A DNA stretch of 64,000 nucleotides, from NCBI GenBank assembly GCA_020832285.1, contig JAFIFB010000017.1, positions 1 to 64,000 of the forward strand, in the 5' to 3' direction. Below, piece by piece: positions 43,051 through 52,550 of the stretch. A program made the position numbers and the translations under genes. The first letter of the stretch is position 1, and each line of letters begins with the position of its first letter. A model generated the notes under the pieces. That model ran no database searches. It saw nothing but the letters and a program-made list of their open reading frames with translations, and had not been told where the DNA came from. The DNA comes from Balneolaceae bacterium (GTDB lineage: Bacteria; Bacteroidota; Rhodothermia; Balneolales; Balneolaceae).

Positions 43051-44772
43051 ATGGCAGACACCAACAAAAAACTTCGCAGCACGGAATGGTTCGGTAAAAA
43101 AGGGAAAGACGGGCTCATCTACCGGGCGTGGATGAAAAAAACCGGAATTCCCAATCACTATTTTAAAGAAAAGCCAGTGATTGGGATCTGCAATACCTGG
43201 TCGGAGCTGACGCCGTGTAATTCACATTTTCGTGATCTGGCGAAGTCAGTAAGGGAAGGAGTTATTGAGGCAGGAGGATTTCCGGTAGAGTTTCCGGTGA
43301 TGTCGCTCGGAGAAACCCTGATGAAACCTACGGCGATGCTCTACAGAAATCTGGCGAGTATGGATGTGGAGGAGTCGATCCGTGCCAATCCTGTGGATGG
43401 TGTGGTACTGCTTTGTGGTTGCGACAAAACCACTCCCAGCCTGGTGATGGGTGCATGCAGTGTAGATTTGCCGACAATTGTAGTCTCCGGCGGCCCGATG
43501 CTGACCGGAAAGTTTAAAGGAAAGGAGATCAGCACAAGCGACGGCTGGCGGTTTGCCGAAAAGCTGAAAACCGGGGAAATGTCGTTTGCCGAAATGGAGG
43601 AAGCTGAAGGGTGCATGTGTCGCAGCGACGGGCACTGTGCTGTGATGGGAACGGCCAGTACAATGGCCAGTATGGTAGAATCACTGGGGCTATCCCTTCC
43701 AGGAAATGCAGCCATTCCCGCACCCGATATGCGCAGAAAGCTGGTGGCCTATCACTCAGGGCAGCGCATTGTGGATATGGTAGATGAAGATCTGAAACTT
43801 TCAGATATTCTCACCCGCCGTGCGTTTGAAAATTCTATTAAAATTAACACTTCTATAGGCGGATCCACGAACTTTGTGGTGCATTTACTTGCAATTGCAG
43901 GCCGCATTGGTGTGGAGCTGAACCTTGCCGATTTTGACGAGCTTTCCCGCGACATTCCTCTGCTTGCGAACCTTCAGCCCTCGGGTGAATTTTTTATGGA
44001 GGATTTTTACTACGCCGGAGGGCTGCCTGCTATCATCAAAGAAATGCTGCCCCGGCTGGATACAAGAGTAAAAACGGTAACCGGCAAAACGGTTTCTGAA
44101 CTGTACGAAGATGCTGAATGCTACAACCGCGACGTAATCTCCACCCTCGACAAACCGTTAAAAGGGGAAGTGGGCCTGGCCATTCTGAAGGGAAATTTGT
44201 GCGAGGAAGGAGCTGTAATCAAGCCATCGGCAGCATCACCTGAATTGTTGACCCACAAAGGCCGCGCCGTGGTGTTCGAGCAAATAGAGGATTACAAAGA
44301 GCGTATCAGCGATCCCGTTCTTGACATAAAAGAAGACGATATTTTGGTTTTGAAGAATGTGGGGCCAAAGGGATATCCCGGAATGCCGGAGGTGGGTAAT
44401 ATGGGTCTTCCCCAAAAAATTCTCGAAGCCGGAGTGACTGATATGGTGAGAATTTCTGATGGCCGGATGAGTGGTACGGCGTTCGGAACAGCGGTTCTTC
44501 ACGTTTCTCCCGAAGCGGCAGATGGCGGGAACCTGGCATTGGTTCAAAATGGCGACATCATCGAGCTGGATGTCCCGAACCGGACTCTCACCCTGCACGT
44601 ATCAGATGAAGAACTGGAAAAGCGAAGAGAATCCTGGAAACCTCTGCCGATGCATATGGATCGCGGCTACTGGCATCTCTATCAAAAACACGTACAGCAG
44701 GCGCATCTCGGCGCCGATCTCGACTTTCTGCGCGGAAAATCCGGCAGTACAGTCAAACGCGATTCACATTGA
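43051..44772 (+). CDS. IlvD/Edd-family sugar-acid dehydratase (L-arabinonate/L-fuconate type)
   Basis: [2Fe-2S] dehydratase that turns an aldonate into a 2-keto-3-deoxy acid. 573 residues. Cluster cysteines of the arabinonate/xylonate dehydratase subfamily are in LTPCNSHF (Cys56), LLCGCDKTTPS (Cys124, with the metal-site lysine Lys126) and EGCMCRSDGHC (near 196). Also seen: GICNTWSE, VSGGPMLTGKF and RISDGRMSGTAFG. True IlvD acts on branched-chain precursors, but the length, the CMCRSDGHC motif and the lactonase, mutarotase and dehydrogenase genes next door favour a sugar acid. It is divergent from the kinase-enolase pair and convergent with galM. Confidence 0.85.
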   Translation: MADTNKKLRSTEWFGKKGKDGLIYRAWMKKTGIPNHYFKEKPVIGICNTWSELTPCNSHFRDLAKSVREGVIEAGGFPVEFPVMSLGETLMKPTAMLYRNLASMDVEESIRANPVDGVVLLCGCDKTTPSLVMGACSVDLPTIVVSGGPMLTGKFKGKEISTSDGWRFAEKLKTGEMSFAEMEEAEGCMCRSDGHCAVMGTASTMASMVESLGLSLPGNAAIPAPDMRRKLVAYHSGQRIVDMVDEDLKLSDILTRRAFENSIKINTSIGGSTNFVVHLLAIAGRIGVELNLADFDELSRDIPLLANLQPSGEFFMEDFYYAGGLPAIIKEMLPRLDTRVKTVTGKTVSELYEDAECYNRDVISTLDKPLKGEVGLAILKGNLCEEGAVIKPSAASPELLTHKGRAVVFEQIEDYKERISDPVLDIKEDDILVLKNVGPKGYPGMPEVGNMGLPQKILEAGVTDMVRISDGRMSGTAFGTAVLHVSPEAADGGNLALVQNGDIIELDVPNRTLTLHVSDEELEKRRESWKPLPMHMDRGYWHLYQKHVQQAHLGADLDFLRGKSGSTVKRDSH

Positions 44773-44784
44773 TGGATTCAGATT

Positions 44785-45810
44785 TCAAAAAAACTCATAC
44801 ACAATCTTAGCCTTGTAATTTTTTCCGGGACGAAGGATGCCGGACGGAAATTCAGGCCGGTTCGGTGCATCGGGATAGTGTTGCGGTTCAAGGCAAAATG
44901 CACAGTGTTTGCGGAATGGAATTCTTTCGGGTGATTGCAGAGAATTGTCCAGATAATTGCCTGTATATAGCTGCATGCAGGGCATCGAGGTGTAAACATT
45001 CATTCTTCTGCCGCTTTGCGGCTCCTCAACTTCAGCCGCAAGTGCCAGCTCTCCTTCTGGCTTGTTTAGTACAAAATTGTTGTCGAAGCCTATTTTTGTC
45101 TGCCCGATATCTTCGCCGATCGGTTTGAAGTCTCTGAAATCCAGTGGTGTGTCCTGAACACTGTCCACAGCTCCGGTTGGAATCAGTTCTTGATCAGTGG
45201 GTGTGAAGGAGTCTGCATAAAGTTTTAGCTGATGATCATAGATATTTTTAGACGGATCACCGGTGAGGTTAAAATAGCCGTGTGAGGTAAAACTGATAGG
45301 CGTGGTTTTATCTGTCATCGCGCCAAACTTCAGGGTCAATTTGTTGTCGTTATCGAGTGTGTAGGTTACCGAAACATGAAGGTTTCCGGGATAACCTTCC
45401 TCGCCATCGGGGCTTACATAGCTTAGCCTGATCGATTGGTCATCAACCACCTCCACCTCCCATAAAATTTTTTCAAATCCCACAAGTCCGCCGTGCAGGT
45501 GATTTTCTCCTTCATTTTTTGCCAGTTTGTATGTTTTACCATCCAGATCAAACCGTGCATTTGAAATCCGGTTCGAGACTCTCCCTACAAGTGCACCGAG
45601 GTAGGGGTCATTTTTCAGGTACTCTTTGAAACTTCTCAAACCCAGCACAATGTTTTTAAAAACACCGGTTTTGTCGGGCGTTTTGATGGATGTAATGATC
45701 CCGCCATAATTGGTAACGCTGACCTCTACATCGTTCACGTTGGTAAGTATGTAAAGATCGGTTTTCCTGCCATCGGGGAGGAGTCCATACGGTTGTTGTT
45801 TCAAGGCCAT
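44785..45810 (-). CDS. galM: Aldose 1-epimerase (mutarotase)
   Basis: Interconverts alpha and beta anomers of free sugars. 341 residues of galactose mutarotase fold: NRISNARFDLDGKTYKLA, the substrate histidine in ENHLHGG, the catalytic histidine in TSHGYFNL, and the catalytic glutamate in FCLEPQHYPDAPN. No signal peptide. It is the last gene of the leftward sugar operon (172 bp after the lactonase) and would feed the correct anomer to the dehydrogenase. Confidence 0.92.
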   Translation of the reverse strand: MALKQQPYGLLPDGRKTDLYILTNVNDVEVSVTNYGGIITSIKTPDKTGVFKNIVLGLRSFKEYLKNDPYLGALVGRVSNRISNARFDLDGKTYKLAKNEGENHLHGGLVGFEKILWEVEVVDDQSIRLSYVSPDGEEGYPGNLHVSVTYTLDNDNKLTLKFGAMTDKTTPISFTSHGYFNLTGDPSKNIYDHQLKLYADSFTPTDQELIPTGAVDSVQDTPLDFRDFKPIGEDIGQTKIGFDNNFVLNKPEGELALAAEVEEPQSGRRMNVYTSMPCMQLYTGNYLDNSLQSPERIPFRKHCAFCLEPQHYPDAPNRPEFPSGILRPGKNYKAKIVYEFF

Positions 45811-45982
45811 AGTATTTTAATAATGTGGTTTGGTGCTGAATTTCAGGGGTGATGGGATGCCATAGTGAAAAGAGATGGGATGCTAACAGTTTCAATAGTA
45901 CATTTAACAACGATATTTTGACAGATCAGTCATCGGGTAATTTTTTTCTGTAGTGGAAATTTTTCAGATAGCACACGAATCG

Positions 45983-46870
45983 TTAACCTGCGAAGGAGTT
46001 CACCGGAACGCCTTTTACGGGTAATTTAACTTTGAAGATTGAGCCTGAAAGCGGGTGTTGTTCCACTTCTTCCCGGCTCATGTGTTCTCGGCAGGTGGTA
46101 ATGTAGAGTTCATCCAGATTTTCACCTCCGAAAGCACAGGAAGTGGGTTTGGGTACAGGCACGTTAATTTCGGCAACCAATTCTCCATTTTCCGGGTTGA
46201 ACCTGCGCACTTTTGAGCCTGCATAAAAGGCTATCCAAAGATAGCCTTCTTCGTCATTGGCCATTCCGTCGGGATAGCCAAACTCCTCCGGCAGTTCACG
46301 GATTACTCTGCGGTTTTTTATATTCCCGGTTTCCCGCTCATAATCGAACGCGGAGATTTGCCGGGTGGGAGTATCGATGAAATAAAATGTATCTTCATTC
46401 CGATTCCAGGCCAGGCCGTTGGAGATCGTCACACCCGTTACTTTCTGGTTAACAGACATATCGGGGTGCAGGCAATAGAGAGAGCCGGCGCCTTTTTTCA
46501 GGTCGTAGGCCAGGGTCCCTGCCCAGAATCGTCCGGCCGGATCACATTTGCCATCGTTGAAACGGTTTCCGGGCAGATGAGATTCGGGATCAGCAAAACG
46601 CTCAAGTTTTTCGTTTTCAGGATCAAAAAAGGCGAAACCGGACTGTAACGCCAGGACCAGTCCTCCTTTTTTTCTGAGTACTGCCGCTCCCACATGCTCA
46701 CCTATGTTGAAACTACTGTTCCGGCCGGATTCCGGGTCGTACTTGAACAGTTTACCCGACAGAATATCCACCCAAAATAATTTTTGAGTTTTGGCATCCC
46801 AAACCGGGCCTTCGCCGAGATGAGCGTCCGCTTCCAGTTCCAGTTTTGCTTCGAATGTTTGTACAGACAT
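45983..46870 (-). CDS. SMP-30/gluconolactonase family sugar lactonase
   Basis: Hydrolyses an aldonolactone to the open acid. 295 residues, six-bladed propeller with metal ligands in the expected segments: Glu in LGEGPVWDAKTQ, NDGKCDPAGRFWAGT, TISNGLAWN, and Asp in YPDGMANDEEGYLW. It is 15 bp downstream of an SDR dehydrogenase, so it probably takes the lactone made by that enzyme. No signal peptide. Confidence 0.9.
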   Translation of the reverse strand: MSVQTFEAKLELEADAHLGEGPVWDAKTQKLFWVDILSGKLFKYDPESGRNSSFNIGEHVGAAVLRKKGGLVLALQSGFAFFDPENEKLERFADPESHLPGNRFNDGKCDPAGRFWAGTLAYDLKKGAGSLYCLHPDMSVNQKVTGVTISNGLAWNRNEDTFYFIDTPTRQISAFDYERETGNIKNRRVIRELPEEFGYPDGMANDEEGYLWIAFYAGSKVRRFNPENGELVAEINVPVPKPTSCAFGGENLDELYITTCREHMSREEVEQHPLSGSIFKVKLPVKGVPVNSFAG

Positions 46871-46885
46871 AGCTTTATTTTTGTT

Positions 46886-47656
46886 TTAATCGGCTCCGGA
46901 ACCACCAATTTGCACACCGATTCCACCGTCAATTCGAATCGGATGGCCATTCAGGAAGGAGCCTTTTTTACTTGCTGCAAATGCGGCCATTTCAGCGATC
47001 TCCTCTGCTGTACCCATCCGTTTCACAAGGTGAATGTCGATTGTGGCCTGTCTTGTTTGCTCAGGGTTTGGAGATTTTTCGAACGCCTCACGATTTAGTG
47101 GCGTGTCAATACCTCCGGGACAGATCGCCACGCTGCGAATTTCAGGTGCATAGTCTACAGCAATACTGCGGGTCAGCCCCAGCATGGCGGTCTTGGATGT
47201 AGTGTAAGCAGCCACTTTGTCCTGTGAAATGAATGCCTGAGCACTCGACATGTTGATCACAATACCGGCTCCCCGTTTCTGCATCTCGGGGATGGCATAT
47301 TTCGCACAGAAAAACGCTCCTTTCAGATTGATGTTCATGACGGCATCCCATATCTCTTCTGAGGTATCTGTGACCGTTGCGTATTTCAGAATGCCCGCAT
47401 TGTTTACCAGAACATCTACTCCGCCGAAGGTCTCTACAGCCTTATTTATCGCTTCTTGTACCTCCTTTTTGCTGGAAACATCGCACTTCACAAAAAGCGT
47501 TTTACTGCCAAGCTCCTCACTCAGTTTTTTTCCAGTTTCAGAATCAATATCCAGAATGACCACGTTTGCCTGTTCCCGGTGGAATACACGCACACAGCCT
47601 TCACCGATACCTTTAGAACCACCGGTTACAATAACTGTTTTGTTTTTAAAGGACAT
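46886..47656 (-). CDS. SDR dehydrogenase, probable aldose 1-dehydrogenase of the sugar-acid pathway
   Basis: Short-chain dehydrogenase, 256 residues: cofactor motif VTGGSKGIGEGC with acidic VVILDIDSE (NAD preference), NNAGILKY, active-site Ser in NMSSAQA and Y-T-T-S-K. The C-terminal INGHPIRIDGGIGVQIGG is typical of the family. Tight spacing to the lactonase (15 bp) suggests that it oxidises the free sugar to a lactone. It could instead be the second dehydrogenase of the pathway; sequence alone cannot assign which SDR takes which step. Confidence 0.85.
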   Translation of the reverse strand: MSFKNKTVIVTGGSKGIGEGCVRVFHREQANVVILDIDSETGKKLSEELGSKTLFVKCDVSSKKEVQEAINKAVETFGGVDVLVNNAGILKYATVTDTSEEIWDAVMNINLKGAFFCAKYAIPEMQKRGAGIVINMSSAQAFISQDKVAAYTTSKTAMLGLTRSIAVDYAPEIRSVAICPGGIDTPLNREAFEKSPNPEQTRQATIDIHLVKRMGTAEEIAEMAAFAASKKGSFLNGHPIRIDGGIGVQIGGSGAD

Positions 47657-47710
47657 GATTAAATGAATGATTTTAAGGGTTAGAATCTGCTGTTCGAACC
47701 ACAGGATTTA

Positions 47711-48568
47711 TTATCCTTCGTATGCCCGCACGGTTTGTTTCGAAACTCCCAGTCCATCGATGCCGAGTTCCACTTCATCACCGGGTTTGAGATATTGCGG
47801 GGGAGAGAATCCAAGACCGACACCGGCCGGTGTTCCGGTTGAAATAATGTCGCCGGGATGGAGTGTCATAAATTGTGAAATGTAGCTTACCAGAAAGGGG
47901 ACCTTGAAAATAAAGTCGGCCGTTGAACCATCCTGTTTCATTTCTCCGTTAACTTTGAGCCAGAGACGCAGGTTATCCACATCTTTAACTTCATCTTTGG
48001 TGACAACAAACGGCCCGATAGGTGCGAAGGTGTCGCAGCTTTTGCCTTTAACCCACTGGCCGCCGCGCTCAAGCTGGAACTCCCGCTCGCTATAGTCGTT
48101 GTGAACGCAGTAACCGGCCACATAATCCATCGCCTCTTTTTCGCTGACGTAGCTGGCTTTTTTCCCAATCACAACGGCCAGCTCCACTTCCCAGTCACTT
48201 TTTTTGCTGTTTTTGGGAATTACCATATCGTCGTTTGGCCCCACAATGGCAGAGGTGGCTTTAAAGAAGAGTATGGGTTCTGCAGGAATATCCATACCGC
48301 CTTCTTTGGCGTGATCAGCGTAGTTTAGTCCTACACAAACAATTTTGCCGGTATTAGCTACGGGCGGGCCCAAGCGTACTGTGTCGGCTACTTTCGGGGC
48401 GGAATCAGCATTGGAGCCCAGCCATTTTCCCAGCTTTTCGAGTCCGCCAGAGCTAAAAAACTCCGGGTCAAAATCATTTGTAAATTCAGATACATCAACT
48501 TTTGTCTTTTCATTGATGATGACGCCGGGCTTTTCTGCACCCGGATTTCCAAAACGGATCAGTTTCAT
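47711..48568 (-). CDS. FAH-family hydrolase, probable 2,4-diketo-3-deoxy-L-fuconate/rhamnonate hydrolase
   Basis: Fumarylacetoacetate hydrolase fold, 285 residues: KIVCVGLNYADHAKEGG, metal-binding DWEVELAVVIG, YCVHNDYSEREFQLERGG followed by QWVKGKSCDTFAPIGP, and ISTGTPAGVGLG. This NDYSERE/KGKSCDTFAPIGP subgroup contains the diketo-deoxy sugar acid hydrolases (for example LRA6) that split the last intermediate into pyruvate and a 3-carbon hydroxyacid. It is flanked by two SDR genes, exactly as the pathway requires. Confidence 0.85.
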   Translation of the reverse strand: MKLIRFGNPGAEKPGVIINEKTKVDVSEFTNDFDPEFFSSGGLEKLGKWLGSNADSAPKVADTVRLGPPVANTGKIVCVGLNYADHAKEGGMDIPAEPILFFKATSAIVGPNDDMVIPKNSKKSDWEVELAVVIGKKASYVSEKEAMDYVAGYCVHNDYSEREFQLERGGQWVKGKSCDTFAPIGPFVVTKDEVKDVDNLRLWLKVNGEMKQDGSTADFIFKVPFLVSYISQFMTLHPGDIISTGTPAGVGLGFSPPQYLKPGDEVELGIDGLGVSKQTVRAYEG

Positions 48569-48706
48569 AGAGGTCTTAATTTTTGGTTAATCGTTTAATC
48601 ATAATTTTAAAAAAGAATCCTGACAATAATTAAATAATTAATCATCATCATATGAAACAGCAAATTATGAAAGCCGTTATTATTACAGGCTCTCTGATTG
48701 CTGTCT

Positions 48707-49483
48707 TCAGATCTTCAGGGTTGTGAAGCCGCCATCAATCGGGAAGTTTGAACCGGTAATGAAAGAGGCTTCATCGGAGCAGAGATAGAGCACAAGCGCC
48801 GCAATCTCATCAGGTTGCCCCATCCGGCCGATGGGCTGGGTTTTTGAGAGTACTTCAAACATCTCCTTCTCTCTGCCGGGGTAGTGCTGTTTCAGGTAAC
48901 CATCCACAAACGGTGTATGCACACGCGCCGGGGATATGGCATTGCAGCGAATCTTTTCATCGAGGTAATCCCTGGCGATGCTGAAGGTCATTGCCAGCAC
49001 GGCACCTTTGCTTGTGGAATACGCGAAACGGTCGGGGATACCCATGGTTGAAACGATCGAAGCGAGATTTAAAATCACGCCGCCTCCACTTTTTTTCATC
49101 TGCTTCACACCGGCTAACGAGCAGTTGTAAACGCCTTTCACATTTACAGACTGAACCCGGTCAAAATCTTCTTCGATGGTTTCTTCGAGATTGCCAATGG
49201 CCGCTACTCCGGCATTGTTCACCAGAATGTTAAGCCTCTGTTTTTCATCAAAAATCTCCTGAAACAATTTCAGGGTTGACTTTTGATCGACCACATTGGC
49301 AGGATGAAAGCGGACGCTCCCGCCTTCAGCTGTGATTTCATCAACGGTTTGAACCGCCGATTCCTCATCCAGGTCCAGGATATGAACATCGGCACCGCGC
49401 GCAGCAAAAAGCCTGGCGATAGCTTTACCGATTCCTTTGGCTGCGCCGGTTACTACGGCTGTTTTCTTTTCAAGTGAGAACAT
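48707..49483 (-). CDS. SDR dehydrogenase, probable 2-keto-3-deoxy-sugar-acid 4-dehydrogenase
   Basis: 258-residue short-chain dehydrogenase: VTGAAKGIGKAIARLFAARG, acidic HILDLDEE (NAD), NNAGVAAIGN, Ser in NLASIVSTMG, catalytic Y-S-T-S-K, and C-terminal FITGSNFPIDGGFTTLKI. First gene of the five-gene leftward operon and next to the FAH hydrolase, so oxidation of the 2-keto-3-deoxy acid at C4 is the preferred role. The 211-bp divergent region upstream is shared with an alpha/beta hydrolase. Confidence 0.85.
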   Translation of the reverse strand: MFSLEKKTAVVTGAAKGIGKAIARLFAARGADVHILDLDEESAVQTVDEITAEGGSVRFHPANVVDQKSTLKLFQEIFDEKQRLNILVNNAGVAAIGNLEETIEEDFDRVQSVNVKGVYNCSLAGVKQMKKSGGGVILNLASIVSTMGIPDRFAYSTSKGAVLAMTFSIARDYLDEKIRCNAISPARVHTPFVDGYLKQHYPGREKEMFEVLSKTQPIGRMGQPDEIAALVLYLCSDEASFITGSNFPIDGGFTTLKI

Positions 49484-49694
49484 ACGTTACAATTCATTAA
49501 GTAGTTAGCAGACACCCGTTAATATCTCTATTGATTCCTTTGCCTGCAAACGAAAATATCAATTCAAAGGCTGTTCATCATGAAGCAATCAGAACAAGTT
49601 GAACCAATTTCAGATATTGTAAACGGCCGAAAAAAGAACGATCATCGGGAATAACAACTTTTTTGATGATTTTTTCACTTTCAATCTCACCTGT

Positions 49695-50564
49695 ATGAAA
49701 AAACAGATCTTCAAAAATGAAGGCGCAAAGGCCCGGATGGAAGATTGGTACGAGAGATTTCTCAATCGTTCGGCGATCTCAGCAAAATCTATCGAAGTAC
49801 CCACATCTTTCGGCAGCAGCCATCTGTTAATTGCCGGAAACCCTGATAAACCTCCTCTTGTTTGCCTGCACTCAATGCTGACCAGTTCAGCCCATTTGTT
49901 GTCGGAGCTGGACAGGCTTTTTGATCAGTTTTATCTGATTATACCTGATATTCCCGGACAATCTGTGCGTGGTTTGCCGCTGCGCCTTTCATATACTGAT
50001 GATTCTCATGCACGTTGGCTGAAAGAAATCCTCGATGGACTAAAATTAAAAAAGGTACAGCTTTTCGGGGTGAGCCTGGGTGGATTTGTTGGCCGACAGT
50101 TTGCCTCACTGAACCCGGAGAGAACAGAGTCTCTTGCCCTGTTGGTACCTGCTGGTATTGTTCAGGGCTCAATGCTGAAAGGTTTTGCAGAAATGGCTCT
50201 TCCGATGGTTCTCTATCGAATACATCCTTCAGAAAAAAACCTCAGTCGGCTGGTTCATCCCCTGATGACCACTTGGGATGATGACTGGGTACACTATCTC
50301 GGAGATTCATTTCGAGATTTTGTACCCAATTTGAAAATACCTCCATTGGCATCCGATAATGAGCTAAAAAAATTAACGATGCCATGTCTGATTGTTGCAG
50401 CAGAATACGACATTTCTTTTCCCGGCCGGCGGCTGCTTGAGCGTGTGATCAATGCGATTCCCGGTTCCGAAACAGAACTTATTAAAGACAGCCGTCACTG
50501 TCCGCCAACAACACCCGAATTCAGGCGCTGGCTGGCCAAACGGATGATCTCTTTTCTGAATTAA
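49695..50564 (+). CDS. Alpha/beta hydrolase
   Basis: 289 residues. Catalytic triad candidates: nucleophile Ser in FGVSLGGFVGRQF, Asp in AAEYDISFPG, His near the end in DSRHCPPTTP. HSMLTSSAHLLSELDRL and IIPDIPGQSVRG form the oxyanion and cap-entry regions. The family is too broad to assign a substrate. It is divergent from the sugar-acid operon and 120 bp upstream of another SDR on the same strand. Confidence 0.85.
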   Translation: MKKQIFKNEGAKARMEDWYERFLNRSAISAKSIEVPTSFGSSHLLIAGNPDKPPLVCLHSMLTSSAHLLSELDRLFDQFYLIIPDIPGQSVRGLPLRLSYTDDSHARWLKEILDGLKLKKVQLFGVSLGGFVGRQFASLNPERTESLALLVPAGIVQGSMLKGFAEMALPMVLYRIHPSEKNLSRLVHPLMTTWDDDWVHYLGDSFRDFVPNLKIPPLASDNELKKLTMPCLIVAAEYDISFPGRRLLERVINAIPGSETELIKDSRHCPPTTPEFRRWLAKRMISFLN

Positions 50565-50684
50565 AAGGCGAGTCACCTGTAATTTGTCTTATCCGGGAAT
50601 TTCTTGCATCGGAACGACATAACTTTAATTTTAAGTTGAAGTAGCAGAACACAGCAAACGTAAACTTCAGACCACTTATTTATT

Positions 50685-51428
50685 ATGGAAGAAATTATCA
50701 TTACTGGAGCTTCGAGAGGTTTCGGTCGTCATGTGGCTCATCAATTGGCGAAAGAAGGGCGCCGCCTTCACCTCATTTCACGTGGGGAATCCAAAAAAAC
50801 CGCAGGTGAGGTACGAGACAGAGGAGGCGAAGTAATGTCCTGGCCGATGGATCTTAGTTTAACCGATCACCTTGAGGGATCTTTTAAACCCGTCCTGAAT
50901 GAAATCGGCAAAGAGGCAGCAGATTTTATCGGGCTGATTAACAATGCAGGCACACTTAAACCGGTCGGCCCGCTCGGCAAGTACGATACTGGTGATTACC
51001 GTTCTCATCTGGAACTGAACTACGTGTCTCCCGCATTGCTGACACATCTTTTTGTAAAACGATTTCAGGATGTTTCAGCTACCAAACGAGTGCTTTTTGT
51101 CGGGTCGGGTGCTTCACGGAGGCCAATTCACGGATGGAGCCACTACTGCAGCAGCAAGGCGGGTGTGGACATGCTGGCAAAAACCGTTGCTTTGGAACAG
51201 GACACCATGAAGCATCCTGTAAAAACCACTGTTTTCAATCCCGGCCGCATTGAAACCGATATGCAGAAACTGCTTCGTGAACTGGATAAAGAAGATTTTC
51301 CCCTGGTCGATGATTTCATTGCCTCTGCCACCGATGGCCGCAATCTTCCACCGGAGCAGATGGCCGAGGAGCTGGTGGCTATTTTTACGGGAAATGAGTT
51401 CCCGCACGGTGAGATTACAGGCCGATAA
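50685..51428 (+). CDS. SDR family oxidoreductase (sepiapterin-reductase-like)
   Basis: 247 residues: ITGASRGFGRHVAHQLAKEG, HLISRG (Arg after strand 2 favours NADPH), INNAGTLKPVGPL, Ser in VGSGASRRPI, Y-C-S-S-K-A, and FNPGRIETDMQ. The GFGRHVA and GTLKPVGPLGK segments resemble sepiapterin/benzil reductase members. It is distinct from the two SDRs of the sugar operon, which have NAD-type acidic residues. Function unknown. Confidence 0.85.
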   Translation: MEEIIITGASRGFGRHVAHQLAKEGRRLHLISRGESKKTAGEVRDRGGEVMSWPMDLSLTDHLEGSFKPVLNEIGKEAADFIGLINNAGTLKPVGPLGKYDTGDYRSHLELNYVSPALLTHLFVKRFQDVSATKRVLFVGSGASRRPIHGWSHYCSSKAGVDMLAKTVALEQDTMKHPVKTTVFNPGRIETDMQKLLRELDKEDFPLVDDFIASATDGRNLPPEQMAEELVAIFTGNEFPHGEITGR

Positions 51429-51817
51429 AATATGATTCATTCCCGGAAAATGAACGGAATCTTATTGAAATAGTAAACTTTTCAGGGATATAAAATTGCA
51501 CTCTTCCAATATGATTTCTGCATGCTGTTCAGCGGTATATTATTATCAGATAATCATATAAACAGGTTTTCAGCATTCAACAGGCAAGACAAGTATTGGA
51601 TTGCTGATTGTTGCTGATCCCTTATATTGTTTGGTTGAATCAAATGTCGTGTCAAAGATTGATCGAGCGAAAGTCAACGGTCGAATTTTTCAGTAATCAG
51701 CCAATTAAGGTAATTGGGATGATCCAGGATCGACTCGTCTGATGACTCTCTCACACTTTTACAGTTGACAGGACACTAGGAATAGACATTCCAATATTGC
51801 CCAAACTCAATAAACTA
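51429..51817. other. Intergenic gap without recognised gene
   Basis: 389 bp between the SDR and a lipoprotein gene. Stops in all frames, no T-run hairpin, no RNA gene recognised. Several short TTGCTGAT-like repeats near 51600 are too weak to call. Confidence 0.45.
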
Positions 51818-52459
51818 ATGAAATTTATGATTACCCGATCCACGATTTACCCTTTTGCACTATTGTTAATTTTTCTTTCTGCATGCGGAGAAGCAGAGCC
51901 TCCCGAAACTCAATATGATCACACTCCCGAAGAGGCCGGTATGACCCAGGAACTGAGCCCTGAGCAGATCGCTTTTTGGGATAATATCCAGCAACACTGC
52001 GGAAATGCGTATGAAGGCGTTCTGGCGGATGCCACTCCTTTCTATCACTCTTTTGATGTTGACAGGATTGTAATACATGTGCGAAATTGCACCGATACGC
52101 TCACTCATATCTCACTGCACCTCGATGATAATCACTCTCGAAACCTGCTTCTGACCAAAGCCGATGGAACACTCCGTCTGAAACACGACCACCGCAATGA
52201 AGACGGCACGGAAGAGGAGATCACCCAATACGGCGGCGACGCCCCAAAGCCCGGGCTCGAAACCCGTCAGATTTTTGAGGCGGATGCACACACTGCCGAA
52301 ATCCTGCCCGACCGTTTCGATAATTTTTGGTTCATGGATCTTATGGATGAAGAAACATTTGGCTATGGTGTTCACTGGCCCAAACACGGTAACTCTATCC
52401 GGATGGAATTTGATATCAGTAATCCAGTAGAAGCACCGCCTACTCCCTGGGGATATTGA
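51818..52459 (+). CDS. Lipoprotein of unknown function (213 aa)
   Basis: ATG 51818 gives a short basic start, a hydrophobic run and lipobox LSAC (Cys23), then an acidic periplasmic domain. Two cysteines (in QHCGNAYEG and VRNCTDTL) could form a disulfide. The pattern EQIAFWDNIQQHCGNAYEGV, HLDDNHSRNLLLT and GVHWPKHGNSIRMEFDIS occurs in Bacteroidota hypothetical lipoproteins, as far as I recall, without known role. It is monocistronic. Confidence 0.8.
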   Translation: MKFMITRSTIYPFALLLIFLSACGEAEPPETQYDHTPEEAGMTQELSPEQIAFWDNIQQHCGNAYEGVLADATPFYHSFDVDRIVIHVRNCTDTLTHISLHLDDNHSRNLLLTKADGTLRLKHDHRNEDGTEEEITQYGGDAPKPGLETRQIFEADAHTAEILPDRFDNFWFMDLMDEETFGYGVHWPKHGNSIRMEFDISNPVEAPPTPWGY

Positions 52460-52550
52460 TCTTAAAATAAGGGGTTTTATTTTGCATAACTTAAAATTCA
52501 TTTTCATTCTATCCATCACAGATCGTTGATTATCAAAATTAATCTCTGAA

